Source of the DNA: Oceanispirochaeta sp. M1
Lineage (GTDB): Bacteria > Spirochaetota > Spirochaetia > DSM-2461
Length of the DNA stretch: 64,000 nt
Assembly: GCF_003346715.1 (NCBI RefSeq)
Contig: NZ_QQPQ01000008.1
Coordinates: 62,001 to 126,000, forward strand
Reading direction: 5' to 3'
Shown: positions 18,137 to 27,201 of the stretch, piece by piece
Layout: the number at the start of each line of letters is the position of its first letter
Numbering within the stretch: the stretch's first letter is position 1
Notes under the pieces: generated by a model
What the model was told of the DNA's origin: nothing
The model's input: the letters and a program-made list of their open reading frames with translations, nothing else
The model's database searches: none
Program-made: the position numbers and the translations under genes

Positions 18137-20872
18137 TTATTTCTGTGTCAGGTTGAACACTCCATCCCAGTCTTTCGGGGGAGGGTCCTTACTGAATTTC
18201 AGACAGCGTTTCATATATATCTCGGATGGAGCATCCTCGGGAATCACCTGTCTTGTTTTTTTAAACATTTCGTTGGCCTCAGACCAGTTCTGTGCTTCAA
18301 AGAGTTCCATTGCTTTATGGAAATAATTCAGTCCCTCCAGAATATTTTCAGGAGTGAGATGGGCTTCATCCACCAGTTCATATAGGCGGACAGGTTCGTT
18401 TATTCCAACAACCCTTACTCTGTCCAGCATCCTTACGGTGAACTGATCACCTGTTTCTCTGTAGGTGCTGTCACTGATAAGTATCCAGGTACCGTACTGT
18501 TTATTTACACCCTCAAGCCTTGCTGAAAGGTTAACCGCATTACCCATCATGGTGTAGTCCATCTTCTGAACTGTACCCATATTTCCGACAACCATATCTC
18601 CTGTATTGATTCCAATTCTTGTAAGAAGGGGGCCGGGAGTTCGTTCTGCGGCAATCATTCTTTCATTGAGAATCTTCTCGGCTTTCTTCATGCGAACGGC
18701 AGCCCGGCAGGTTCGAGTCGCATGATCCTGGAAGGGCTGTGGTGCTCCGAAGAAGGCGATGATTGCATCTCCCTCATATTTGTCGATGGTTCCTTTTTCT
18801 TCCATTACCAGGTTACTCATCTCAGTCAGATAGTCATTGAGCAGGGCAACCAGATTCTGGGGTGTCAGTTTTTCAGATATTGAGGAGAATCCCTTTACAT
18901 CTGTGAACATGGCAGTCATATGCCGTTCTTCTCCACCCAGGGCAAGCTTGGAAGGATCATCCAACAGGTCATTGATTACATCATCAGACAGATACTGGGC
19001 AAAGGCACTGCGGATAAATCCTTTCTCTTTGGATGAGAGGATCAGATTCATACTGACTATGCCTATAAATGATAACAGTATTGTGATTCCCGGAGTCAGG
19101 AGGGGAGTGTATATTCCTGTGAAAATAAATATCAGGATCAGAGCTGCTTCTGTCAGAACCAGCACGGCTATACCTGATGCCATTCCCCAGGCTGGGTGGT
19201 TCATTCGGGAGACAATAAAGGCAGTGAGCAGGGACATAATCAATGTGACCATCATGGCTACCCAGAGGGGTGATTCGTCCAGGAACTGACCAGAGAGAAT
19301 TGTATTGGTTACAGCCGCATAGAGCCCCATGTTCATATACTCTTCTTCGAAGGGGTTAACCCCGATATCAGTCGTGGATGTTCCGGAATATCCGATGATG
19401 GAGATGGAGCCTTCCAGATCTTTTTTTAATGTAACACGTATATCCTGAATGTCCCTGACAAGCGTACGGGAAGCTTCAAAGACGGTGGGGATGAATTCTT
19501 TCAGCTGTAGCAGGTTGGAATACAGGTCTTCCGGCAAGTCTGGGAAATCCAGGTAGTAATCAAGGTTGTCTATAATATAACTTTCTGAATCCCCTGATAA
19601 ATAGTTTTCCATGTCTGAAAAATATTGTTCCCTTAAAAATTTATATTCTTCTAAATCGATATCTTTAATCCCGTCCATATGGTCCGCTTTTAGCATTTCA
19701 ATGTAATTATAGAGATTAAAGATATCTACTATCTCGTCAAACAACAAACTATCCAGCAATCCGTTCTGATAGAGGAAGTTCAGGTTATCAACAAGAAGTC
19801 GCATATTGTATGCAAGATCTGAATTGAGTCGGTCATGTCGGTATAAAAAGAAAAAACTGATATGTCTGAAACTATCGGGATAATTTTTAGCCGGCCAGTT
19901 GATTATCATTTTACCGCTTCTGTCCAGAGGAATCTCAAGGTCCTGTCTGTTTTCACCATCCAGAAGAGCACCCTTTAGAATCAGGGAGACAGGAGTTCTC
20001 TCCATCTCCTGTACATCCATTGACTGGAGAAGAGAGGCAAATCCAAGCTGCGGATAGTAGGTCCCTTTGTAATCGTAGATAAGATCAATACGCCGTCTTA
20101 CACCATCAGGGTCAATGTTGACTCTGGGGGAGCCGGCGGCGAGTGAGTTTGAAAGAACCTGATTGATGGCTGGCTTTATCTCCTGTGCCTTGGTAAAGCC
20201 CTCAAAAGGGGTCTTAAAATATTTATTGAGAGATACTTTTTCCTTTGCCAGCTCTTTCAGTTCCAGAGGAGTCGTATTATCTTCACTCTTCATCATGTTG
20301 ACTGTACATATAACATTTCCGAAGAAGGAGATGGCCTTTCCAAGATACTCATCATTATCCCGGGCAATCTTATTTACATTATCGAGAAGTTCCTGCTGCA
20401 TCTGGTAAGAGTAGTCATCCAGCTGTGCCTGGAAATCACCTGCCTCTTCCAGAGGAATCTGTTTCATTTGAAGAGCCTGTATGAAATTCTGCTGTTGCTG
20501 CGAAATATCGCTGAAAACATTGTTGAAATGCTGAGGGATCTGCTCTTCAAGATACTGATTGTTCAATCCTGCGGGACTCTTGTCTATAAACTCAATATCC
20601 AATACCGCATAGGCTGCACCCAGTTCTTTCATCAGCATCAGGCCGTCGGCAAAGATATCCCGGCTGATGGGGTACATATTGATATTGGTTATACTCAGGT
20701 CATCTATGTTGACCAATAGGAGATCCTTATCTTCCGTTACTTCAGGTTTTATATGAAGGAGCAAGTCATAAACTGAGTATTCTGTGCTTTGAAAAGATTC
20801 TGTTGTAAGAAGCAGGGAAAAGAGGATGGACAGCAGTATCGGTATCCCCATATAGATATACTTTTTGTTCAT
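18137..20872 (-). CDS. CHASE2-domain class III adenylate cyclase
   Basis: Membrane sensor making cyclic AMP. Signal/anchor helix at the N-terminus, a long extracytoplasmic CHASE2 region (about 30-525, with INPDGVRRR-like IDPDGVRRRIDLIY), three membrane helices (about 535-630) and a cytoplasmic cyclase domain (about 645-825). Both metal aspartates are present (TDVKGFSS and EGDAIIAFFG), as are NTGDMVVGNMG and GNAVNLSARLE. The Lys in QKMDYT and following Thr fit ATP rather than GTP. The C-terminal about 60 residues form a TPR-like helical tail. The CHASE2 part is longer than usual because of two helical insertions (about 90-170 and 360-470). AGGAG precedes the ATG. Divergent from the FecR operon at 21065. 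Confidence 0.92.
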   Translation of the reverse strand: MNKKYIYMGIPILLSILFSLLLTTESFQSTEYSVYDLLLHIKPEVTEDKDLLLVNIDDLSITNINMYPISRDIFADGLMLMKELGAAYAVLDIEFIDKSPAGLNNQYLEEQIPQHFNNVFSDISQQQQNFIQALQMKQIPLEEAGDFQAQLDDYSYQMQQELLDNVNKIARDNDEYLGKAISFFGNVICTVNMMKSEDNTTPLELKELAKEKVSLNKYFKTPFEGFTKAQEIKPAINQVLSNSLAAGSPRVNIDPDGVRRRIDLIYDYKGTYYPQLGFASLLQSMDVQEMERTPVSLILKGALLDGENRQDLEIPLDRSGKMIINWPAKNYPDSFRHISFFFLYRHDRLNSDLAYNMRLLVDNLNFLYQNGLLDSLLFDEIVDIFNLYNYIEMLKADHMDGIKDIDLEEYKFLREQYFSDMENYLSGDSESYIIDNLDYYLDFPDLPEDLYSNLLQLKEFIPTVFEASRTLVRDIQDIRVTLKKDLEGSISIIGYSGTSTTDIGVNPFEEEYMNMGLYAAVTNTILSGQFLDESPLWVAMMVTLIMSLLTAFIVSRMNHPAWGMASGIAVLVLTEAALILIFIFTGIYTPLLTPGITILLSFIGIVSMNLILSSKEKGFIRSAFAQYLSDDVINDLLDDPSKLALGGEERHMTAMFTDVKGFSSISEKLTPQNLVALLNDYLTEMSNLVMEEKGTIDKYEGDAIIAFFGAPQPFQDHATRTCRAAVRMKKAEKILNERMIAAERTPGPLLTRIGINTGDMVVGNMGTVQKMDYTMMGNAVNLSARLEGVNKQYGTWILISDSTYRETGDQFTVRMLDRVRVVGINEPVRLYELVDEAHLTPENILEGLNYFHKAMELFEAQNWSEANEMFKKTRQVIPEDAPSEIYMKRCLKFSKDPPPKDWDGVFNLTQK

Positions 20873-21014
20873 GAATTTCTCCTGTATGGTATTATTATAT
20901 CAGTCTGTTTAGGTATTACCAGAAAAAAGCTTACAGAAATTGAATCAAATCGGGAAGATGTTCATTTTTTAACATCTAAAAGTTGTGATTTCCTCATATG
21001 AGACATAAAATAAT

Positions 21015-21046
21015 AGTATCGGAACAGTAAAATATCAGTATCGGAA
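21015..21046 (+). repeat. Phased direct repeat AGTATCGGAA upstream of secreted-protein operon
   Basis: Two identical 10-mers AGTATCGGAA at 21015-21024 and 21037-21046, start to start 22 bp, about two helical turns, just before the ribosome site of the gene at 21065. Could be an operator bound on one face of the helix, or chance. Confidence 0.5.
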
Positions 21047-21064
21047 TCATAGGAGTTACGGCGA

Positions 21065-21523
21065 ATGAAAAAGCTCGCAATATTATTTCCCCTGGTCCTT
21101 CTTATTATGATGCCCATCTCCCTGATGGCTCAATCCAATGAAGTCCTGGATGATTTCCTGGATCGCGATGAAGCGGATCTGGGTACTACCTCATATCTGA
21201 TTCTTGCCGCGGCAGGCATTATTGATGAATCCGCTGCAGTTGAAGATGCACTGGACTGGATCATGAAATCCGATGAATTGACTAAAATTGAGGATATCAG
21301 TTCCGGTAGAAGCATAAGTTACGGTGAGTTTTCATATATTCTTATGGAGGTTCTTGAGTTGAAGGGAGGTCTGATGTACAGGCTGATTCCCGGTCCCCGA
21401 TATGCTGCCAGAGAAGCTGCCTATCGAAAATGGCTTTTGGGCAGTTATGCTCCTGGACGAAGCCTTAAACCCTTTGAAGTGATGAATACTCTAACAACTG
21501 TACTTGAAGGAGAGGGATCATGA
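21065..21523 (+). CDS. Secreted protein, unknown
   Basis: 152 aa with a clear signal peptide (MKKLAILFPLVLLIMMPISLMAQ). The mature part is mainly helical and negatively charged, with no Cys. Not recognised. An AGGAG site precedes the ATG. Its stop overlaps the start of the beta-barrel gene in an ATGA, so they are translationally coupled; a FecR-domain gene follows. Pattern and context suggest a periplasmic partner of the barrel. Confidence 0.75.
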   Translation: MKKLAILFPLVLLIMMPISLMAQSNEVLDDFLDRDEADLGTTSYLILAAAGIIDESAAVEDALDWIMKSDELTKIEDISSGRSISYGEFSYILMEVLELKGGLMYRLIPGPRYAAREAAYRKWLLGSYAPGRSLKPFEVMNTLTTVLEGEGS

Positions 21524-22821
21524 TGAAAAGAATAACTGTCTTGACAGCGCTTCTCTTCTGTCTTGCCGCCGGAGTCTGGGCAGCTGATATTGACTGGGGA
21601 GGAAAAATTGAAAATATCTCCCAGGGCTCCAATATTGAGAGTGAAGAATTTACCCAGGGTAATAAAGCCGGCATGTGGCTGCGTTCAGCATTCAGTCCTG
21701 AGTTCAACCTCTTCGGGAAAGCCGGTTACATATACCGCTATGAAAAGGAAGAGCACCAGCATATTCCTGATATCTCAGATTTATACCTGTATGGAAGAGG
21801 CAATTTAGGTGACGGAAATGTGCTCAGCTATACTGTTGGACGTTTCCGTTTCAGTGACAGTACTACCCGTGTGATGAAATCTACTGCAGACGGAGGAGAG
21901 GTCTTTTTCCGGAATAAAATACTCCCCGTAAAGGCGGGTATCGGTTATACAGGATTGGTCTTCAATCTGACATCTGAAGTCGTAATGTCACCTGCGGACA
22001 AACTGGAATCGGATGACCAGTTTCTTCTTGCACCTCCCCGTATTCTGGGATTTGCAGAAATCAGTTCTCCCATCCTTGCCGGAGGGAATACTCTGAAATT
22101 GGCTGTTATTGCCCAGATGGATCTGCGTCAGGAAGATAACAGTTACCTCGAAGACAGCCAGACCGGGAAACTTCATACTCAATATGTACAGCTCTCTGCA
22201 GACGGATCAATTATTCCTGATCTGTTTTATACCCTCTCGGGGGTGTTGCAGACAGGTCAGTATCTTATCCCCAGCTATGGCACAGATGCGGCAGCTGACT
22301 ACTCCTATCTGGGCGGAATGGCTTCCATGACCCTGGATTACTATGTTGAGCCCCGGTTCAATACGACCATCAGCCTGGATGCCCTGTATTCATCAGGTGA
22401 CAGCTGGAGTGACAGAGCTGATTTCAACTTTTTAAATCCACCTGATGGCGGCGGCAGCAGTCTGCATCGCTATGTTCCCATATCGAATACCACCAAGGGT
22501 TATGTTTATTCTCCTGAACTGGGCAACCTGATCTTCGGAGATCTGAGTATTTCCATTATGCCCATAGAAAAGGTTCAGCTTCTGCTTTCCTCTATAACCT
22601 TTATGAGGGCGGTGGATGGACCGATTTTTGATGATTACATATCAGAAGATTCCGGTAATTCACTCTATCTTGGGGAAGAGATCGATTTTACAGTTAATTT
22701 CCGCCCCTGGTCTGACCTGGGTCTCTCTTTGACTTCCGGTATTTTTATTCCCAATAAGGATATTCAGACTGAGAAGGATATTTCATACCGTATCGGCGGT
22801 TATTTATCTGTGAGCTTCTGA
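21520..22821 (+). CDS. Outer-membrane beta-barrel protein
   Basis: 433 aa. Signal peptide to about residue 21 (CLAAGVWAAD), then many amphipathic strands with aromatic girdles, and C-terminal phenylalanine in GGYLSVSF. Looks like a 16- to 18-stranded porin-type or TP0-family barrel of spirochaetes; no catalytic motif. The start overlaps the preceding stop by ATGA. Middle gene of a three-gene operon with a small secreted protein and a FecR protein. Confidence 0.8.
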   Translation: MMKRITVLTALLFCLAAGVWAADIDWGGKIENISQGSNIESEEFTQGNKAGMWLRSAFSPEFNLFGKAGYIYRYEKEEHQHIPDISDLYLYGRGNLGDGNVLSYTVGRFRFSDSTTRVMKSTADGGEVFFRNKILPVKAGIGYTGLVFNLTSEVVMSPADKLESDDQFLLAPPRILGFAEISSPILAGGNTLKLAVIAQMDLRQEDNSYLEDSQTGKLHTQYVQLSADGSIIPDLFYTLSGVLQTGQYLIPSYGTDAAADYSYLGGMASMTLDYYVEPRFNTTISLDALYSSGDSWSDRADFNFLNPPDGGGSSLHRYVPISNTTKGYVYSPELGNLIFGDLSISIMPIEKVQLLLSSITFMRAVDGPIFDDYISEDSGNSLYLGEEIDFTVNFRPWSDLGLSLTSGIFIPNKDIQTEKDISYRIGGYLSVSF

Positions 22822-22846
22822 TAAGGAAGCTCGAGGAGTGTTTATT

Positions 22847-23533
22847 ATGAAAAAGATTTTTTTAATACTGATTTTTATAAGCAGTGCGTCCTTTCTTACA
22901 GCCCAGACGGCAACACTGGGACGGATCAGCGGCAAGGTCGAAATCCAGGAGCCCGGAAAAGCCTGGCAGTCTGCCAGTGAGGGGATGGAAGTACCCACAA
23001 ATGCCAGAATCTCCACAGGTTTTGCCTCTGAGGCCAGGGTTGTAATGGATAATGCTCAAATCACTGTTCAGCCTCTGACAAGAATGACATTAAAGGAGTA
23101 TACAAACTCCTCGGATACAACTACCACCAAGCTTTTTCTCGGCTCCGGCCGGATCAGAACAGATGTAAAGAAAAGTGACAGACGGATCAATGACTTTCAG
23201 GTCAGAAGTCCTGTGGCCACTGCGGCAGTAAGGGGAACTTCTTTTACTTTTGACGGAATCCGACTTGTAGTTGTTGAGGGTAATGTGGATTTTTCCACTG
23301 CCGGCGGTGGAAAGGTGAATGTTCCTGCAGGTTCTTCATCCCAGGCCGATCCCGAGGGCGGTGCTCCGGTACCTCCTGCTGATCAGAAGAAAGAGGACTC
23401 TTCTGTCTCTCCCTCCACAAACGGTGGAGAAGGTGGTGGACCTGACGGTTCTGATGCTTCACTTGACAGTGCCAGAGCCTCTGGAACAGGCGGCGGTGAT
23501 TCTACGGGCTCCCTGATTATTATCATCCAATGA
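22847..23533 (+). CDS. FecR-domain periplasmic protein
   Basis: 228 aa. Signal peptide (MKKIFLILIFISSASFLTAQ), then a FecR domain at about 20-150: GRISGKVEIQEPGKAW, MTLKEY and RSPVATAAVRGTSF, the conserved strand pair of the family. A Gly/Ser/Asp-rich tail follows and it ends in a short hydrophobic stretch (SLIIIIQ). I start at the ATG at 22847 because GAGGAG lies 8 bases upstream, not at the in-frame GTG at 22838. FecR domains usually sense or bind in the periplasm; here no sigma factor is adjacent, but a CHASE2 cyclase is divergent. Confidence 0.85.
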   Translation: MKKIFLILIFISSASFLTAQTATLGRISGKVEIQEPGKAWQSASEGMEVPTNARISTGFASEARVVMDNAQITVQPLTRMTLKEYTNSSDTTTTKLFLGSGRIRTDVKKSDRRINDFQVRSPVATAAVRGTSFTFDGIRLVVVEGNVDFSTAGGGKVNVPAGSSSQADPEGGAPVPPADQKKEDSSVSPSTNGGEGGGPDGSDASLDSARASGTGGGDSTGSLIIIIQ

Positions 23534-23568
23534 TCTTTTAAGAAAGAAATAAGTACGTTAAATGGATT

Positions 23569-23594
23569 ACTGCCTCCCCGGAGGCAGTTTTTTT
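23569..23594 (+). terminator. Terminator of the FecR operon
   Basis: Stem ACTGCCTC / GAGGCAGT with a 4-base loop followed by TTTTTT. Confidence 0.92.
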
Positions 23595-23655
23595 CGTTGA
23601 AATGGGCGGTTCTTTCTCTATCACCTTGTGAGGTAATCGGTTATATTGTTTTGTT

Positions 23656-26523
23656 ATGTTTTTGAAAGCTGATAAACAGGATAATCCTGATTCTATAAAT
23701 ACCCTGTCAGATCCCTATCATCTGACTATACATACATTAGCCAACGGGCTGACCCTCTATCTCTCGTGTACAAATTATAAACCCAGAATAGAGACCCGAG
23801 TTGTAATCAAGGCAGGTTCTGCTCAGGACCCTCATGAATCAACAGGGGCCGCTCATATCCTTGAACATCTGATGTTTAAGGGCTCCGAGTCTATCGGTGT
23901 TCTACAGAGGCCCGAGGAAAAGAAAGTTCTTGATGAGATCAAAGCCTCCTTTGAAGAACTTCGAAGTATGGGTGACGGAGATGAACGGAGTCAACAGTTT
24001 AAGAAGATCGATGCCTTGAATCAGAAGGCTTCCAGCCTCAGTCTCCCTGGTGAGTATGACAGAATACTTTCCCATCTGGGAGCCAGGGGTGTAAATGCCT
24101 ATACGGGTATCGGGGAAACCGTTTATAAATGCGATATCCCCTCCATAGAGCTGGAGCGCTGGATAAAACTTGAATCAGAGCGATTTTCAAGACCGGTCAT
24201 CCGTTCTTTCCTTACTGAAATTGAAGCCATATTTGAAGAATTTAATCAGGATCTTGATGATGACTTTTCAAGAGCAAGAGATCTTCTGCTCTCGGGACTC
24301 TTTCCCGGGCATGAATACGGCAGTCATACCATTCTGGGTAAGAAGGAGCATATCAAGGCTCCCTCACTGGAGAAAATAGAAGAATTCAGGAACACCTGGT
24401 ACCGACCGGAGCATATGGCAATTTGCCTTGCAGGTGATTTTGACCGCAAGGAAGCACTGGCTCTTATTGAAGAGAGCTGGGGCAGTTGGAATCCTCCTGC
24501 ATCCGGCCATCCCATCCCTTCCATCAAAAAGGCTCCAAAGCTCAGAGGGCATCATAAAAAGACTCTGAAAGGTGCAGATTCAGAATTTTCCATGACAGGA
24601 TTCCGTTTTGGCGGAGTCCGCAGTGAAGACTTCTATCCCCTTGTAATGCTGGACCTTATTCTAAATAACAGTCAGGCCGGCCTGATTGACCTGAACCTGG
24701 TACAGAAACAGAAGATTCTTGAAGGCGGAAGCAGTCTCAGCAGTACCGGAGAATACAGCTGGTTTGTACTCTACGGTACACCCGGGCCGGGACAGTCTCT
24801 TGGAACTGTTCACCGTCTCCTGATGAAACAGATTGATCTGATCAAGAAGGGGAAATTCGACCGGCGTCTGCTGTCAGGTGTAATTAAGTTTCTGGAGATT
24901 GAGCAGATTCAGGATCTTGAATCCAATCAGATCGTCAACGCCTTTGTCGACTGCTTTTCCGAAGGGATCAGCTGGACTGAATATCTGGGCCGCCTGGACA
25001 GACTGAGGATTCTCACTGGAGATGACCTTGTGCAGTTTGTTCGTGAGAAATTTAAGGATGCCTATGTTCGTGTGGATAAAAAAGAGGGCGAAGATACTAC
25101 GGTAGAGCTTGTGGATAAGCCTGAAATCTCAGCATTAAAAATTGATTATGAACAGGAATCCTCCTACTTCAGGACGCTTAGAGAGAAGAACCCCGGGTAC
25201 CAGCGGCCATTATTTCCGGATTATAAAAGCAAACTCCACCATGGCAGCATCACTGAGTCTATCAGTCTGAGCTGTTGTGCCAATACAAATAATGATCTCT
25301 TCGAATTGACCTTTATCTTTCCCGAAGGGAAGAGTGCATCACCCTGGCTCCCAGTTGCCGGAGATTATTTTACATATCTCGGTACTCCGGATATGAGTCC
25401 GGAAAAGCTTCAGAAAGAGGCATTTCTCCTGGGGATCGATCTCTCTTTTCAGGTTGACCTGGAACGTTCAGTTTTTTCTGTTTACGGAAAGGATGAAGAT
25501 TTTGAAAAAGCTCTTGTCTATGTTCAGAATCTGATCCGCCGGGGAGTGGGAGACAGAAAAAGCTACAGGAAATATATTCAAGGTCTTTTAAAGAGAAGGC
25601 AGGATGCCAAGCTCAGTAAAAAAGTACTCCTAATGGGAGGGCTTTATTCCTGGGGACTCTACGGAGCCGATTCTCCTTTCCGTGACATTCTTTCGGAGAA
25701 AGAACTTAAGTCTCATAATGCGGATACCCTCACTTCTGAAATGAAACGTCTGTTTGATCTCCCTCATAGAGTATTCTATTACGGAAAACGTAGATCCTCC
25801 GAGCTGCGGACTCTTTTATGTGATTTTCATCCCGGTACACTTTCAACTCCGCAGCCCCTTCGTGAGAAACAAATATACAAAGAGAAGGATGGAGAGAACA
25901 AGATTTTCTTTACCCATCACGATATGGTTCAGGCTGAGATTTTCAGGCTGGCACCTCAGTCGGTGTTTGATTCGGGACAGCTGGCATCTATCTCACTATT
26001 CAACGAGTTTTTCGGAGCCGGGCTGAACTCAATTTTCTTTCAGGAGATCAGAGATGCCCGCGGACTGGCCTATACGGCCTATTCAAGCATTTCTGTTCCC
26101 GAGTTTCCTCAGAACAGACATATTATTCAGAGCTATCTCGGGACTCAGGCGGATAAACTTCCCGAAGCTATTGCCGAAATGGATCGTTTGTTTTTAACTG
26201 TTCCGGCGGAGGGCCGGCTGTTTGATGAGGCGAGAACAGCTCTTCTGAAGAGCCAGTCATCTGACAGAATCACCGATTCAGATATTTTCTGGAGCTGGTG
26301 GGAGGCAAATGAGCTGGGTCTGGATACTGAATACAGAAGCCGGGTCTTCAGGGATCTGGAGAATTATTCATATCCCGCCATGGAGGAGTACTTCCGAGAT
26401 TCGGTTATTCCTCTGGAGAGCAATATTCTTATACTCGGTAATAAAGAGGAACTGGATTTCAAGGTACTGGAGAAAAGAGGTCAGATCACAGAACTCAGTC
26501 CTGAAGAACTGTTTAATTATTGA
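23656..26523 (+). CDS. M16-family metalloprotease (presequence-protease/M16C type)
   Basis: Zinc peptidase clamp of two homologous halves. The inverted zinc motif is HILEH (His67, Glu70, His71), with the distal acidic ligand region EIEAIFEEFNQ about 75-80 residues after the usual spacing because of a helical insertion at about 80-130. No signal peptide, so it is probably cytoplasmic and degrades peptides. 955 aa, the size of PreP/Cym1. The ATG lacks a strong ribosome site, so the start is less certain. The second half (AEIFRLAPQ, FFQEIRDARGLAYTAYS) is the inactive partner with the R/Y pair. Confidence 0.9.
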   Translation: MFLKADKQDNPDSINTLSDPYHLTIHTLANGLTLYLSCTNYKPRIETRVVIKAGSAQDPHESTGAAHILEHLMFKGSESIGVLQRPEEKKVLDEIKASFEELRSMGDGDERSQQFKKIDALNQKASSLSLPGEYDRILSHLGARGVNAYTGIGETVYKCDIPSIELERWIKLESERFSRPVIRSFLTEIEAIFEEFNQDLDDDFSRARDLLLSGLFPGHEYGSHTILGKKEHIKAPSLEKIEEFRNTWYRPEHMAICLAGDFDRKEALALIEESWGSWNPPASGHPIPSIKKAPKLRGHHKKTLKGADSEFSMTGFRFGGVRSEDFYPLVMLDLILNNSQAGLIDLNLVQKQKILEGGSSLSSTGEYSWFVLYGTPGPGQSLGTVHRLLMKQIDLIKKGKFDRRLLSGVIKFLEIEQIQDLESNQIVNAFVDCFSEGISWTEYLGRLDRLRILTGDDLVQFVREKFKDAYVRVDKKEGEDTTVELVDKPEISALKIDYEQESSYFRTLREKNPGYQRPLFPDYKSKLHHGSITESISLSCCANTNNDLFELTFIFPEGKSASPWLPVAGDYFTYLGTPDMSPEKLQKEAFLLGIDLSFQVDLERSVFSVYGKDEDFEKALVYVQNLIRRGVGDRKSYRKYIQGLLKRRQDAKLSKKVLLMGGLYSWGLYGADSPFRDILSEKELKSHNADTLTSEMKRLFDLPHRVFYYGKRRSSELRTLLCDFHPGTLSTPQPLREKQIYKEKDGENKIFFTHHDMVQAEIFRLAPQSVFDSGQLASISLFNEFFGAGLNSIFFQEIRDARGLAYTAYSSISVPEFPQNRHIIQSYLGTQADKLPEAIAEMDRLFLTVPAEGRLFDEARTALLKSQSSDRITDSDIFWSWWEANELGLDTEYRSRVFRDLENYSYPAMEEYFRDSVIPLESNILILGNKEELDFKVLEKRGQITELSPEELFNY

Positions 26524-26618
26524 TATTTTAACAATTTAAAACGTCTCTCCCTATAAGATTTCTTGTGTTTACGGAAAGTCATGGTAAAATAGCTCTATTA
26601 ATTATTTGAGGGAGAGTT

Positions 26619-27116
26619 ATGAGCAGGAAAATCTTGAGTATCCTTTTTATTCTGAGCTTTTTTGCAGCACCTCTGATGGCCAATTCAGGCATTATGGGAC
26701 TGTGGAAAACTGTAGATGATGAAACCGGTGAAGTTAAATCTATTGTTAAGGTATATGATTACAAAGGAAAGGTCTTCGGACGGATTCTGGTTACTTTTGA
26801 AGAAGGTAAACTGAAAGACACTTATATTGATCCTACAACCAGAGCGGAAGAAGTAAAGGGTGAGCCTTTTTTCTGTGGTCTGGATTTTATCTGGAATATG
26901 GTTGAATCAGGTAATAAATATAAAAAAGGTAAGATCCTTGATCCTCAGAAGGGTAAGGTATATGGCTCCGAAATGTGGCTGGAAAGGGGTAATCTGATTG
27001 TCAGAGGGAAAATTGGACCCATTGGACGTAATCAGACCTGGCTTCCTGCAACAGCAAGAGATCTTCCTTCGGGAGTAGCAGAGCCTTCAGGCCTTGTTCC
27101 CGTAATTCCTCAATAA
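26619..27116 (+). CDS. Secreted DUF2147 protein
   Basis: 165 aa with signal peptide (ILFILSFFAAPLMA). The mature part follows the DUF2147 pattern: GLWKTVDDETGEVKSIVKVY, then GKILDPQKGKVYGSEMWLE and GRNQTWLP. These proteins are small periplasmic beta-barrels, calycin-like, of unknown ligand. GAGGGAGAG precedes the ATG. Single gene, convergent with the secreted M16 protease. Confidence 0.87.
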   Translation: MSRKILSILFILSFFAAPLMANSGIMGLWKTVDDETGEVKSIVKVYDYKGKVFGRILVTFEEGKLKDTYIDPTTRAEEVKGEPFFCGLDFIWNMVESGNKYKKGKILDPQKGKVYGSEMWLERGNLIVRGKIGPIGRNQTWLPATARDLPSGVAEPSGLVPVIPQ

Positions 27117-27144
27117 TTTTGTTGAATCATATCAATTGAAATAA

Positions 27145-27175
27145 AAACCCTGGTCCTATGAACTGACCAGGGTTT
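27145..27175. terminator. Bidirectional terminator
   Basis: Stem AAACCCTGGTC / GACCAGGGTTT with a 9-base loop between two convergent genes. The T-run is best on the minus strand (TTTTTATTT). Confidence 0.85.
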
Positions 27176-27201
27176 ATTACGCTTAGGGCTATTGAGGATA
27201 T

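Noticed and set aside
20960-21000. CRP-like site (TTGTGATTTCCTCATATGAG)
   Set aside because: Only the first half-site TGTGA fits; the second half is wrong.
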